From the NCBI GenBank assembly GCA_036788835.1, contig DAIQMR010000001.1:122722-186721 (forward strand): a stretch of DNA of 64,000 nucleotides. The letters are read 5' to 3'. Made by a program: the position numbers and the translations under genes. Positions 26,323 to 35,670 of this stretch are shown one piece after another (position 1 is the first letter of the stretch; every line of letters starts with the position of its first letter). The notes under the pieces were generated by a model. That model worked only from the letters and a program-made list of their open reading frames with translations, did not search any database and was not told where the DNA came from. Origin of the DNA: JALCSJ01 sp036788835 (GTDB lineage: Bacteria > Bacillota > Negativicutes > Acidaminococcales > Acidaminococcaceae).

Positions 26323-28584
26323 TTACTGCTGTCTGCCATAATAGTTTATTAAAGAGCCTGCCAACAAGATATCTCTTTCACTCTTTGTCATATTGCCCAT
26401 AGAGCAGATGATTTTTTCGCTATCCTCTAAAGAAGTATCCCTGATGCGTATTATTTCTATGTTTTCCGTTTGCTTCGCTAAAAGATTGGAAATATCTTTA
26501 ATGAAAAGATACTCACCAATAGCAAATTCTACCTCCTGGTTAAGCACATCCTTTGTTGTTAAGGGCAAAATTCCCCAATTCAGCAAATTAGAACGATACC
26601 GCTTTGTAGCATATTCATTAGCGAGATTGGCAAAACCTCCCAACACTTTTTGACAACTGGCCGCTTGTTCCCTGGAGGAACCATCTCCTATCTGATTACT
26701 TGTGATAATGCTGCCTATAGTAATATTTTCTCTGGCACAATTTATTTTTTTGCAAATACTTGCAACCACTTTTTCACAAGACGAATCCACTATTGTCCTG
26801 CCTTCCCGCCTCTCTCTGTCTGCCTGACGAACTGCTTTTGCTCTCGCCACATAATCCGGGTCTTTATTTGTCAAAGTAAATTCTGCAAGCTTTTCCGGAT
26901 TGGAACGATAAGAGGACGGTTCCCCGGAAGGAATCAACTCGTCAGTTGTAATTGAGCCTTTGTAACTTCCTACTATCTTTAACAATAAATGGTCCTGTAA
27001 AGGGTACATTATCGGCCAATCAGCAATATTCGGCCCCATCCTCAATATTTGAGAAGCATCTGCTTTATGCCAACAATTAACTACCTGATGTTCATAAATT
27101 CTGGCATTAAATTCATATTTAGGCCTACTGTACTGAATAGTCAAATCTGATGCTGCTGTTATAACCCCGCCGTTTTTCATGGTTGCCGCAATAGACCTGG
27201 CATCCAGCAAAATACTGGCTGCCATTTGATTTTGCTCAGGCTGGGACCCCTCTCTGTTTGGATAGTTGCGGGTTGTATGACGAATACTCAGCTGATTATC
27301 GGCAGGCACATCCGTTACCCCAAAACATGGTCCGCAAATAGCCGGCCTGATGCTGGCACCGGCTGTCATCAATTTGCCGATTACCCCATTATTTAATAAA
27401 GCATAATAGATAGGCTGACTGGCCGGATTAATGCCTAAGGCCGGGCCATTGCCCCTTATTGCCGTATCACCTAATATATCAGCCATCGCTGTAATGTTTT
27501 CGAACATACCACCACTGCAGCCACTGACTAAGGCTTGATCTATATGCAAAGCACCATTCCGCAAGTGTTCCATAATGTGAAAGGGTTTATGATTTTCACC
27601 TTTAATTTTTTTGCCTTCAGTTTCCACTTCTTGAAGATATTTTTCCGGTGCTTTTTGAAATTCGTGGATGCTAATTGCCTTGCTGGGATGGAAAGGTAAA
27701 GCCATCATACATTCCACTGTAGATAAGTCTATGGCAATAAGACCATCGTAATAGGCTATACCTTGAGGATGCATTTCCTTATATTCCTCTTCCCGTCCGT
27801 GCAAAGCCAAATATTCCCTAACTTTATCGTCAGTACACCATATACTGGATAAGGCTGCACTTTCCGTAGTCATAACATCAATACCCATACGGTATTCTAC
27901 GCTAAGGTTCTTAATCCCCTCACCAATAAATTCCAAGATTTTATTTTTATTGAACTTATTTTTAAAAGTTGCTCCCACTATTGCCAGTCCTACATCATGT
28001 GGCCCTACTCCCGGCTTGGTGGTTCCGGTTAAGGAAACTGCAATAACCTGCGGTCTTTGCACATCATAGGTTTTGCCTAGTAGTTGCTTAACAAGTTCAC
28101 CACCGCCTTCACCGATACCCATTGTTCCCAGAGGACCATAACGGGTATGACTATCCGAACCTAAGATCATTTTACCCGGCCCGGCCATTTGCTCTCGCAT
28201 ATACTCATGAATAACAGCCAGATACGGCGGAACAAAAATCCCCCCGTATTTTTTTACATTATCCAACCCAAAGACGTGATCATCTTCGTTAATGGTTCCG
28301 CCTACGGCACAAAGAGTATTGTGACAATTAGACAGAACATAGGGAACCGGGAATTTCTCCAACCCCCCTGCTCTGGCCGTCTGTAAAATATTGACATAAT
28401 TGTTGTCCGGAGAAACTAGGGCATCAAATTTTAGCTGCAAAAGCTCTCCTTCGGTGCCAATATTATGTGCCTCCATAATACGATAAGCCATGGTATTTTT
28501 CTGTCCCTGAGATTTATCCCAGACATCTTTTTCAACTCCAAAACTTTCATTAATAAATACTCCTTTGTTTGTAAGCGTCAGCAT
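26323..28584 (-). CDS. ybhJ: YbhJ-like aconitase-superfamily hydratase
   Basis: 753 residues, the same length as E. coli YbhJ, a putative hydratase of the aconitase superfamily with unproven substrate. The first domain has LSNCHNTLCAVGGTINEDD and LGSDSHTRYGPLGTMGIGEG. The cluster Cys are retained: Cys356 in VSGCSGGMF, and Cys417 and Cys420 in AICGPCFG, but the first motif lacks the SCTNS residues of true aconitase. GDGSSREQAASCQKVLGGF is the swivel-domain motif. The upstream position in a three-gene operon with acnA and icd is striking. It may act on a homologous tricarboxylate or help the same pathway; activity on citrate itself is not shown by sequence. Confidence 0.85.
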   Translation of the reverse strand: MLTLTNKGVFINESFGVEKDVWDKSQGQKNTMAYRIMEAHNIGTEGELLQLKFDALVSPDNNYVNILQTARAGGLEKFPVPYVLSNCHNTLCAVGGTINEDDHVFGLDNVKKYGGIFVPPYLAVIHEYMREQMAGPGKMILGSDSHTRYGPLGTMGIGEGGGELVKQLLGKTYDVQRPQVIAVSLTGTTKPGVGPHDVGLAIVGATFKNKFNKNKILEFIGEGIKNLSVEYRMGIDVMTTESAALSSIWCTDDKVREYLALHGREEEYKEMHPQGIAYYDGLIAIDLSTVECMMALPFHPSKAISIHEFQKAPEKYLQEVETEGKKIKGENHKPFHIMEHLRNGALHIDQALVSGCSGGMFENITAMADILGDTAIRGNGPALGINPASQPIYYALLNNGVIGKLMTAGASIRPAICGPCFGVTDVPADNQLSIRHTTRNYPNREGSQPEQNQMAASILLDARSIAATMKNGGVITAASDLTIQYSRPKYEFNARIYEHQVVNCWHKADASQILRMGPNIADWPIMYPLQDHLLLKIVGSYKGSITTDELIPSGEPSSYRSNPEKLAEFTLTNKDPDYVARAKAVRQADRERREGRTIVDSSCEKVVASICKKINCARENITIGSIITSNQIGDGSSREQAASCQKVLGGFANLANEYATKRYRSNLLNWGILPLTTKDVLNQEVEFAIGEYLFIKDISNLLAKQTENIEIIRIRDTSLEDSEKIICSMGNMTKSERDILLAGSLINYYGRQQ

Positions 28585-28694
28585 TTTTCCTCCTCTGGTT
28601 CTTTAAACGATATTTTTTCAGTCCACAGTCCGTCCTTTTCTAAAACTATTCTAACAATTATCTTATTATGTGTAAAATGCTATTTATTTTATTG

Positions 28695-28723
28695 TTTACA
28701 TGTCTTTTTTCTCATGTTATTAT
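28695..28723 (+). promoter_or_regulatory. Promoter of the LysR regulator gene
   Basis: TTTACA (28695-28700) and TATTAT (28718-28723) are 17 bases apart, about 100 bases upstream of the ATG. A dyad around AGCTTAGCAAAAAC ... GTTTTTACCTTTTAGCTAAG (28752-28794) follows and may be an operator. Confidence 0.6.
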
Positions 28724-28821
28724 TGTTATGATCAGCCTAAGGCTCAAATTCAGCTTAGCAAAAACCATAGAGATGTTTTTACCTTTTAGCTAAGTGCCAT
28801 CACTGCTCTCAAGGAGGCAAT

Positions 28822-29745
28822 ATGGACTTTCGTCAATTACAATATGTGGCTAAAGTAGCTCAATGTCAAAACATAACAAAAGCGGCCAAAGAACTTTTTA
28901 TTTCCCAGTCTGCCCTTAGCCATTATCTTCAAAACGTAGAAAAAGAAATGGGTATTCAGTTATTTGACCGTTCCACTTCCCCTTTATCCCTCACCTATGC
29001 AGGCAGCCGGTTTATGGAATATGCCCAAAAGATGCTCCTGCAAAACAAAGAATTAAAAAAAGAATTTAGTGATATTACCCACAACGTAAAAGGAATAATA
29101 AAAATAGGCATCCCTCCGGAAAGGGCTGCCTACATGCTACCTCGACTTATTCCGGCTTTTTCCGCCAAATATCCCAGTATTAGCCTGGACACCTACACCG
29201 GTACGGGAAAATTTTTATTGGCCAATCTTAAAGCCGGTATTATCGACCTTATATTTATCTCAGCTGTAGATAAAGACTGGCTTAAGGATTTTCAATGTCA
29301 GGAACTTTATAAGGAAGAATTGGTCGTTTGCGCCAAAAAAGGCATAGTTACAACTCAGCAACTGCTGCAAAATAATATTCACGCTTTGAATCTTCAGGCA
29401 TTAAACGAAACCCGTCTTTATGTAGAGAGCAGAGAGCACATTTTGCGGATGTTCTGCGAAGATTTTTTCAAGAAAAAACATTTGCATCCAACCGAAAAAA
29501 TAGAACTTCCCAGCAATATTGCCTGTTGTCGTATGGCTTCTACCGGTCTTGGTCTGGCCATAGTTCCTTATTTGACCACCCGGCTCACTCAATGCGAACA
29601 TAGTATCGAATTATTTTCTCTGGGAAGGATACCTGTAATATGGACTCTCAATGCCCTCTACCGCAAAAATTCTTATCTAAGCCAGCCTGAACAATTTCTC
29701 CTGACACTTATTAAAGAAAAATTTAATCATGAATTACTTGCTTAA
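28822..29745 (+). CDS. LysR-family transcriptional regulator divergent from the aconitase operon
   Basis: 307 residues. The N-terminal winged helix-turn-helix is MDFRQLQYVAKVAQCQNITK followed by AAKELFISQSALSHYLQNVE and LFDRSTSPLSLTYAG. The C-terminal effector domain begins at IIKIGIPPERAAYMLPRLIP with LDTYTGTGKFLLANL and ASTGLGLAIVPY. Transcribed away from ybhJ-acnA-icd, so it probably controls that operon, in the way citrate-responsive CcpC does in Bacillus; that link is inference. GGAGG precedes the ATG. Confidence 0.88.
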   Translation: MDFRQLQYVAKVAQCQNITKAAKELFISQSALSHYLQNVEKEMGIQLFDRSTSPLSLTYAGSRFMEYAQKMLLQNKELKKEFSDITHNVKGIIKIGIPPERAAYMLPRLIPAFSAKYPSISLDTYTGTGKFLLANLKAGIIDLIFISAVDKDWLKDFQCQELYKEELVVCAKKGIVTTQQLLQNNIHALNLQALNETRLYVESREHILRMFCEDFFKKKHLHPTEKIELPSNIACCRMASTGLGLAIVPYLTTRLTQCEHSIELFSLGRIPVIWTLNALYRKNSYLSQPEQFLLTLIKEKFNHELLA

Positions 29746-29747
29746 TG

Positions 29748-29797
29748 CGCTACACGCCTGACTCGTGGTTTCAGTCATGAGTGAGGCGTGCTTTTTG
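29748..29797 (+). repeat. Dispersed palindromic repeat, copy in inverse orientation, acting as terminator
   Basis: CACGCC (29753-29758) and GGCGTG (29785-29790) enclose TGACTCGTGGTTTCAGTCAT. Its reverse complement resembles the copies at 2219 and 61123, including CACAAAAAGCACGCC. Just after the LysR stop and followed by CTTTTTG, it probably ends that transcript. Confidence 0.75.
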
Positions 29798-29930
29798 TGG
29801 TTTTAGAATTGAAAAAATGAGTCCGGCAGAATACCGAACTCATTCCAACATAGTCGCTTAATAAAACTTCACAACATTTTGGGCGCAGAGCAAAATGTCT
29901 GACTCATTTTTGTTAATTACTGCTCATAAA

Positions 29931-30482
29931 TTATTTCTTGCCGAAATAACGGGCTAACAGTCCATCGAAACCACGGCCATGACGGGCTTCGTCTTTAGCC
30001 ATTTCATGAACGGTATCATGAATGGCATCTAAATTTAATTGCTTGGCCAAAGTTGCGATTTCTTTCTTGCCTTGGCAGGCGCCTTGTTCTGCTGCTGCTC
30101 TCAATTCCAAGTTTTTCTTGGTGCTGGGGGTAACAACTTCTCCTAACAGCTCAGCAAATCTGGAAGCATGGTCTGCTTCTTCGTAAGCATAACGTTTAAA
30201 AGCTTCGGCAATTTCAGGATAGCCTTCTCTGTCGGCTACACGACCCATGGCAATATACATACCAACTTCGGTGCATTCGCCGGTAAAGTTTTGGCGCAAC
30301 CCTTCTAAAATACGAGGGTCAACATCTTTCGCCACGCCAACAACATGCTCATCGGCATAGTTTTTTTCTCCCTCTTGCATTTCCGTGAATTTCTCTTTGG
30401 GAGCTCCGCATTGAGGGCATTTAGCCGGTGGTTCGTCTCCTTCGTAAACATAACCGCAAACACTGCAAACATATTTTTTCAT
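29931..30482 (-). CDS. Reverse rubrerythrin
   Basis: 183 residues. The rubredoxin domain is at the N-terminus with Cys6, Cys9, Cys22 and Cys25 (C-x-x-C-G ... C-P-x-C-G), and the ferritin-like diiron domain follows (GLRQNFTGECTEVGMYIAMG, YEEADHASRFAELLGE, AKDEARHGRGFDG). This domain order is the reverse of classical rubrerythrin and occurs in anaerobes, where it removes hydrogen peroxide or oxygen. Isolated transcription unit behind GGGAGG. Oxidative-stress regulation is likely, but I see no clear PerR box. Confidence 0.93.
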   Translation of the reverse strand: MKKYVCSVCGYVYEGDEPPAKCPQCGAPKEKFTEMQEGEKNYADEHVVGVAKDVDPRILEGLRQNFTGECTEVGMYIAMGRVADREGYPEIAEAFKRYAYEEADHASRFAELLGEVVTPSTKKNLELRAAAEQGACQGKKEIATLAKQLNLDAIHDTVHEMAKDEARHGRGFDGLLARYFGKK

Positions 30483-30827
30483 AATTTTCCTCCCGTTTGA
30501 GCTAATTTATAATAGCTCTTAATTAATAATTTTTACTACTTTTTAGTATAACATAATAGGAATTTATAATGCAAGGTTTTTTTTACTAATTTCACTAATT
30601 TTTTTGCTGATTTTTTTCTTGTCAAAAATCGATTGCATTCCTATTCTGAGGGGCGATCGATTTTTGCTTTAAGCAAAAACTCCACTAGGTGGATTGTAAC
30701 CTTTACTGCCAATATTACTACTGAAATAATCCTTAGGACCACTGTTTCTGATTTGCATTCGAATTTATCTACTATGCTTGTCAGAAAACTTTCTGTTAGG
30801 TGTATTTTTTTGTGTGCTTAACTAGCT
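30483..30827. other. Gene-free region with overlapping hairpins
   Basis: About 345 AT-rich bases between rubrerythrin and the ROK kinase gene. CAAAAATCGAT (30623-30633) pairs with ATCGATTTTTG (30656-30666), and the last part of that arm also pairs in TTTTTGCTTTAAGCAAAAA (30661-30679). The two hairpins exclude each other. A smaller TCCACTAGGTGGA palindrome lies at 30681-30693. Probably a terminator complex for the ROK gene. Confidence 0.55.
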
Positions 30828-31742
30828 TCATTTGTGTGCAGCAGTATTCACCTGTAAAAAGTTGCGCAAAGCACCTAGGAGACCCACTTTGTCCCCTAAA
30901 GTGGTAAAAGTTACTTTGGTATGCTCGTAGACCACCGGCAGCAGCATGGCTGCCAAGGCTTTGTCCAGCAGGGGCTGAAGATAGGTTTTTTCTGCCGTAA
31001 TGCCGCCCCCTATGACAACCATTTCAGGATTAACAATATAACAAATATTGGCTATGCCTACAGCCCAGGCAGCCACGGTTTTTTCTACTGCTGCACGGGC
31101 TATTTGGTCACCCTTTTTAGCTAGGGCAAAAACCTCTCTGCCGTTCATTTTTTTATTTTTTAGATTTTTGCCTTTCGCTACTGTTTGAATCAGGGCTTTT
31201 GTAGAGCATATTTCCTCCCATGGCTTTCCCCTACCAATGTTTTGATAGCCCACTTCTCCTGCACTGTAGGATGCTCCTCTCACCAGATTACCCTCAATAA
31301 TCAGACTGCCACCTATACCAGTACCAATCATCAGACAAAACAAGGAATTAGCTCCCTTGCCGGCCCCCAGCCAGCTTTCTCCCACGCCTGCGGCATTAAC
31401 GTCATTTTCTACAGTACAGGTCAGCCCGGTAGCCTCTTCCAGGGCTGCTTTTAACTTAAACCCCGTATACCCGGGGAAACTTGCCCCACTGTAGATAATG
31501 GTTCCGGTCTCAGGGTTCACAATTCCCGCTGTAGCTACGGCCAAGCCAAAAATATCTTTCTCCTGGTCATAGTCCTGCTTATAATTTTCTACAACCTTAG
31601 CTACTTTGGTTACTATCTGTTGTACACCCAGTTCTTTAACCTCATTGACCATCTGTCCTGTGTGTAGGAAGTCACCCTGCTCTGTGGCTAAGCCATATTT
31701 AATTATCGTGCCTCCAATATCCACACAAACATACTTAGGCAT
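30828..31742 (-). CDS. ROK-family sugar kinase, last gene of the nanE cluster
   Basis: 304 residues. The ASKHA fold shows the ROK phosphate-binding motif VCVDIGGTIIKYGLATEQG at the N-terminus, VENDVNAAGVGESWLGAGKG with the catalytic Asp, GTGIGGSLIIEGNLVRGASY, and AGEVGYQNIGRGKPWE. The Zn-binding Cys cluster of classical ROK proteins is absent, as in several ManNAc kinases of Gram-positive bacteria. With nanE in the same array, N-acetylmannosamine (or a related sugar) is a reasonable substrate guess. AAGGAG precedes the ATG, with a 160-base gap from the FAD gene. Confidence 0.82.
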   Translation of the reverse strand: MPKYVCVDIGGTIIKYGLATEQGDFLHTGQMVNEVKELGVQQIVTKVAKVVENYKQDYDQEKDIFGLAVATAGIVNPETGTIIYSGASFPGYTGFKLKAALEEATGLTCTVENDVNAAGVGESWLGAGKGANSLFCLMIGTGIGGSLIIEGNLVRGASYSAGEVGYQNIGRGKPWEEICSTKALIQTVAKGKNLKNKKMNGREVFALAKKGDQIARAAVEKTVAAWAVGIANICYIVNPEMVVIGGGITAEKTYLQPLLDKALAAMLLPVVYEHTKVTFTTLGDKVGLLGALRNFLQVNTAAHK

Positions 31743-31902
31743 AACTTAAACTCCTTGTTAGTATCTCTATGCACAATCTTATACGTCCTAGGTGCAACAT
31801 ACATTATTCCGGATTCTTTCTAACGCATGCATACAACTCTGTATGTACGTCATTACAGATTACCTCTGTCTGTACACAATACTTCGGCATATGCTAGGTG
31901 TC

Positions 31903-33312
31903 TCACTTTCCACTTACATAACTTCTTTGCTTAACAGGGATTTTATTCCACTCCACCTGATTAAGCGCCATGCCCTTTTTCCAAGCCCAGGCTGCCGCCA
32001 AACCGGCAGCCTCCCCCATACTCATACAGGTAGGCTGGATTCTCAAAGATGCTTCCAAGATAAAACTGGCTGAGATACAGCGACCGGCTACTGCCAGATT
32101 GGCGATTTCCTCGGTTACCATAGCCCGATAGGGAATTTCGTAAAACTCTCCGGGCTTCAAATACTCTCCCACTTTTCCGCCATGGGCATCAATATAGTAG
32201 GCCGTCCGTACTACAGCATCGGCAAATATGTGCCGACCATAATAATCCTCTTCAGTTAAACAGTACTTACCCTTAATCCTATAAGATTCTCTGGCCCCTA
32301 GCATGGTCGCTTCCTTGCTAAGATAAGCATTGGCAAAACCGGGCAGATGTTTAATTAAATAGTTGCTAATACGTCTAATCATAGCCCGGCCATAGCACAC
32401 ACCTTCACTATAGGAAATGGCATCTGTAGCCCTAAAACCCACCGGCAATTCCGGACAATTCATAGACATGCAGCCCGGTTTCCCCGGAATGGTAAAAGCT
32501 TGAAAATATTCCGCATCTTCCTCTTGGAGCTCCCCACTGGCCACTCCTTTGAGAAAGAACTCCTCCAATTTGTATTTAATAGCTCTATGCCTGGCCGCTG
32601 CGATTTCAAAATAAGGCAGCTCACTCTTGCACCAATCATCATGAATACTGGCAATATACTTAGTCAGCTTTTTAAAATCAATGCCCCCCATTTCAAAGCG
32701 GAAACTCATAGGCTGATTGTACCCTGTCTCTGAATAGCCTGATTCTACCGGAACTCCGGCCAATCTTGCCAATAATGCATCTCCCGTGCAGTCAATAAAC
32801 ATCGCACTCTGAACCGCTACCAAGCCTTGCACTGTTTGTACAATTACTGCAGTGATTTTATCGCTTTTTTTCAGTACATCCACTAGAGCCGCCTGATACA
32901 AAACCTGTACCTTGGCTGCCTGTGCCAATTCATCGTAAAGACTCGCCAATACCTCTGGGTTTGTCCACATAGCTCCTGTCACTTTATCGCTATAGTCCAC
33001 ACCTTTTTTCAGTAGCTGGTTTTTGATTTCTTGTATGTAAGGAGTATCGCTCTTGTCAGCAAAAGTAGGCATTCCCGGCTCAACTAAGCCTAAAGTTTGC
33101 ATCCCTCCCAAGGCAATGCTGCGCTCTATAATCATGGTGCGTAATCCTTGGCGGCCGGCGGTAATAGCTGCTGCTGTACCTGCTGTACCGCCACCGGCTA
33201 CCAGACAATCTACTTGGGCAATAATTGGTATGGTTCTTGCCCCATAGGTTACTTTTATTTTCTCCACAGCCTTTGCAGCCGCTTTTTCCCGTAGCTCTTT
33301 AGCTTTTACCAT
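31903..33312 (-). CDS. FAD-dependent oxidoreductase of unknown substrate
   Basis: About 469 residues. DCLVAGGGTAGTAAAITAGR carries the dinucleotide-binding G-G-G-T-A-G of an FAD enzyme, followed by IIERSIALGGMQTLGLVEPG. FIDCTGDALLARLAGVP is the second FAD-contact stretch, and VAGRCISASFILEASLRIQP and SMGEAAGLAAAWAWKKG form the C-terminal FAD site. This is the large group of FAD-dependent oxidoreductases common in organic-acid and sugar clusters. The start is taken at the ATG at 33312, with GAGG six bases upstream; longer frames start at 33324 and 33345. Encoded between HyuA-like and ROK genes. Confidence 0.8.
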   Translation of the reverse strand: MVKAKELREKAAAKAVEKIKVTYGARTIPIIAQVDCLVAGGGTAGTAAAITAGRQGLRTMIIERSIALGGMQTLGLVEPGMPTFADKSDTPYIQEIKNQLLKKGVDYSDKVTGAMWTNPEVLASLYDELAQAAKVQVLYQAALVDVLKKSDKITAVIVQTVQGLVAVQSAMFIDCTGDALLARLAGVPVESGYSETGYNQPMSFRFEMGGIDFKKLTKYIASIHDDWCKSELPYFEIAAARHRAIKYKLEEFFLKGVASGELQEEDAEYFQAFTIPGKPGCMSMNCPELPVGFRATDAISYSEGVCYGRAMIRRISNYLIKHLPGFANAYLSKEATMLGARESYRIKGKYCLTEEDYYGRHIFADAVVRTAYYIDAHGGKVGEYLKPGEFYEIPYRAMVTEEIANLAVAGRCISASFILEASLRIQPTCMSMGEAAGLAAAWAWKKGMALNQVEWNKIPVKQRSYVSGK

Positions 33313-33336
33313 TTTCCGCCTCATTTCGCCGTAACC

Positions 33337-33382
33337 AAAACACACCTAACTCACACCTAGAGACATGAACGTACCATGTGTG
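33337..33382. repeat. Degenerate copy of the dispersed palindrome
   Basis: CACACCTAACTCACACC followed by TAGAGACATGA and CATGTGTGG is a decayed relative of the CACGCC-TAACTCAC-...-GGCGTG palindromes at 2219 and 61123, lying between the HyuA-like and FAD genes. Confidence 0.45.
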
Positions 33383-33405
33383 GCACTGCAATGTCTGTAT
33401 CTTTA

Positions 33406-35661
33406 TCATTTTGTCGCCACTAAAACCATATTTTCTGTTCCCGGTAACTCCCCTGTTTCCAATTCTAACAGTGAAACAATTTGTTCTTTACTGGTAAGAC
33501 CGGATAAGTCTACCTGTTTTTCACCGTAATACAAATACATTTTAGGTAATTGTCCTCCGATGGTACCGTATTCCGTAGTGTTTTCCAATAAAGCAGTCAG
33601 ATCCTCCTGCCACTTGTCCTTTGTCGTGACAATAACGCCCAAAGATTCTTTTCTGAGTCTAATTACACCATCTCTATCCAGTACTCTCAGCAGAAAATTT
33701 TCCTTTTGGCCAAAAAGCCAACGAGGGGTTACTTTTTTACCCTCGAAAATATGCCATTTACCACAGGCTGCTATTTCCTGTACATTTTCTAAGGGGAGAC
33801 CCAAAGACTCAGCCGCAATTTTTTGTAGCTGTTCCGAATCATAGTTTTTTCCCCCTAAATTTTGCTGGTTTAGTTCTGTGGCGCCCATAGCTACCGCCCG
33901 CAAAATATTAGCCTGTTTATCAATTTCAATAGTGATTTCCACCGTGGCTTCCTGAGCCCCGGAACGGAGAATCTGGGTCATGGCTTCACGGCGGATAGCA
34001 CGAATATCTGCGTCCGTGGGATTAACCACAGTACGTTCAACCACCTCACGAACCATAGCCAAAGCCACCCCAATGGTTGAAATTATTGGAGCATTCTTCA
34101 CAATTTTCCACTTGCAGCCCATGGCTTCGCTTAAATAGGGAACCACCACGCCGCCGCTGCCGCCGCCCCCGGCTAAAAGCAGACTGTCAAGGGGCAGCCC
34201 ATAATCACCGGCCAGTCCTTCTACAACTTTGCGTAGTTCTGCTACTGCCAAATCCATAGCCTCCTGGGCTGCTGCTTCTGCGGTTAGTCCTAAAGCGTCA
34301 CCTAAAGCCTGCCAGCATATTCGGGCGGCTTCCACATCACCGGCGGCATAATCCCTCGCCGGCATTTTTCCTAAAATATTAGCGGCCCCTGCTAAAGTAA
34401 GTGCCACTTTTTTACCACTTTGTCCATCCACTACCGCCACGTAAACTGCTTCATCCCCGGCACAGGGGGCTACCAATTCCAAGGTCGGCTGTGTCATGCG
34501 TGGCGAAAAAACTTCATAGGTCAAACCGGCAATGTGAGCACTACGTGGCCCCACTCCTGCTATGTTGCTGCCAGTCAGGCCATTAGGAGTACTCGTTTCG
34601 CTCGTCTGCCCCTGCTCATGCTTCTGATTCTTGTGAGCATCCCACTCATTCTGCCCGGCAGATTCAACCCCCGTAATTTTTCCTTGACTCAGCCGGATCA
34701 TGCTGCCGCCTGCCACGCCCAAAGTACGTACGTCCAAAGAACGGCAGTAGGTCTTATGCCCTCCTACCTGAGCATACTTAATCATAACTTTGCCACTGCA
34801 GATAGCAGAAATATCCGTAGAAGTTCCCCCTGCTTCCAGGAAAATACCATCGGACATTCTCTCGTACATTAATGCACCTGCCACCCCTGCTGCCAAACCG
34901 GAAAGCATGGTGAGGATTGGTCTATGCCTTACTTCATCTATTGTCATGACTCCGCCGTCACAACGCATAATCATCAGTTGTGACTGTATTCCTGACCTTT
35001 GTACACATCGCTCTGTCATATCAGCTGTTTCCATCATTTTGGGAATAAGGCTGCCATTAAGCACTGCCGTCCTAGTACGTACCCGCAGCCCATAAAGCTG
35101 GGATACTTCATGACCGCCGGTAGCGTACATGCCATATTTCCGAGCCAGCTCCATAACGTACAATTCATTAGCAGGATCGTCCACACTAAAAGCTTCTGAA
35201 GCCACAATTACTTCTGCCCCATATTTGTGTAGCTCCGCAATTTTATGCTCTATTTCTGTTTGAGCCGTTGCTGCATTTTCTGTCTCCACAAAAGCCTGAA
35301 CAGTATGCAGAGATTTGTTTTGTGCCAAAGGAATATCTCCCAGGTCTGTGTCACCCTTAACCCGGCCCGCTTCCAGACCGCTGCCTATGGCCAGAATACC
35401 CACTTTGGCCACATCACCCTCCAAAAGGGCATTGGTAGCCTGCGTTGTGCCATGGGCGATGAACACAACTTCTGTCGGAGCAATATTATTTTTTCTCAGA
35501 ATATCCTGCAAAATCTTAATAATTCCGTCTGCCACTCCCTCTTGTGCATCATGAGTGGTAGGGATTTTCTCCTGAGCAATTATCTCATATGTAGCATCGT
35601 CAATGGCCACTGCATCTGTAAAGGTGCCGCCCACATCAATGCCGATTCTCACCTTTCTCAT
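33406..35661 (-). CDS. HyuA-like hydantoinase/oxoprolinase subunit with an extra linker
   Basis: 751 residues. ASKHA family: IGIDVGGTFTDAVAIDDATY, HGTTQATNALLEGDVAKVG, FLEAGGTSTDISAICSGKV and DVRTLGVAGGSMIRL. Family enzymes open lactam or hydantoin rings using ATP, normally as a HyuA/HyuB pair, but no HyuB is seen here. Between GGSMIRLSQGKITGVES and VGPRSAHIAGLTYE lies an insertion of about 35 charged, low-complexity residues (residues about 330-365, including WDAHKNQKHEQGQTSETSTP). Two glycine-rich stretches LLLAGGGGSGGVVVPYLSE and LGKMPARDYAAGDVE mark the C-terminal half. GGAGG precedes the ATG. Confidence 0.82.
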   Translation of the reverse strand: MRKVRIGIDVGGTFTDAVAIDDATYEIIAQEKIPTTHDAQEGVADGIIKILQDILRKNNIAPTEVVFIAHGTTQATNALLEGDVAKVGILAIGSGLEAGRVKGDTDLGDIPLAQNKSLHTVQAFVETENAATAQTEIEHKIAELHKYGAEVIVASEAFSVDDPANELYVMELARKYGMYATGGHEVSQLYGLRVRTRTAVLNGSLIPKMMETADMTERCVQRSGIQSQLMIMRCDGGVMTIDEVRHRPILTMLSGLAAGVAGALMYERMSDGIFLEAGGTSTDISAICSGKVMIKYAQVGGHKTYCRSLDVRTLGVAGGSMIRLSQGKITGVESAGQNEWDAHKNQKHEQGQTSETSTPNGLTGSNIAGVGPRSAHIAGLTYEVFSPRMTQPTLELVAPCAGDEAVYVAVVDGQSGKKVALTLAGAANILGKMPARDYAAGDVEAARICWQALGDALGLTAEAAAQEAMDLAVAELRKVVEGLAGDYGLPLDSLLLAGGGGSGGVVVPYLSEAMGCKWKIVKNAPIISTIGVALAMVREVVERTVVNPTDADIRAIRREAMTQILRSGAQEATVEITIEIDKQANILRAVAMGATELNQQNLGGKNYDSEQLQKIAAESLGLPLENVQEIAACGKWHIFEGKKVTPRWLFGQKENFLLRVLDRDGVIRLRKESLGVIVTTKDKWQEDLTALLENTTEYGTIGGQLPKMYLYYGEKQVDLSGLTSKEQIVSLLELETGELPGTENMVLVATK

Positions 35662-35670
35662 AGTGACCTC

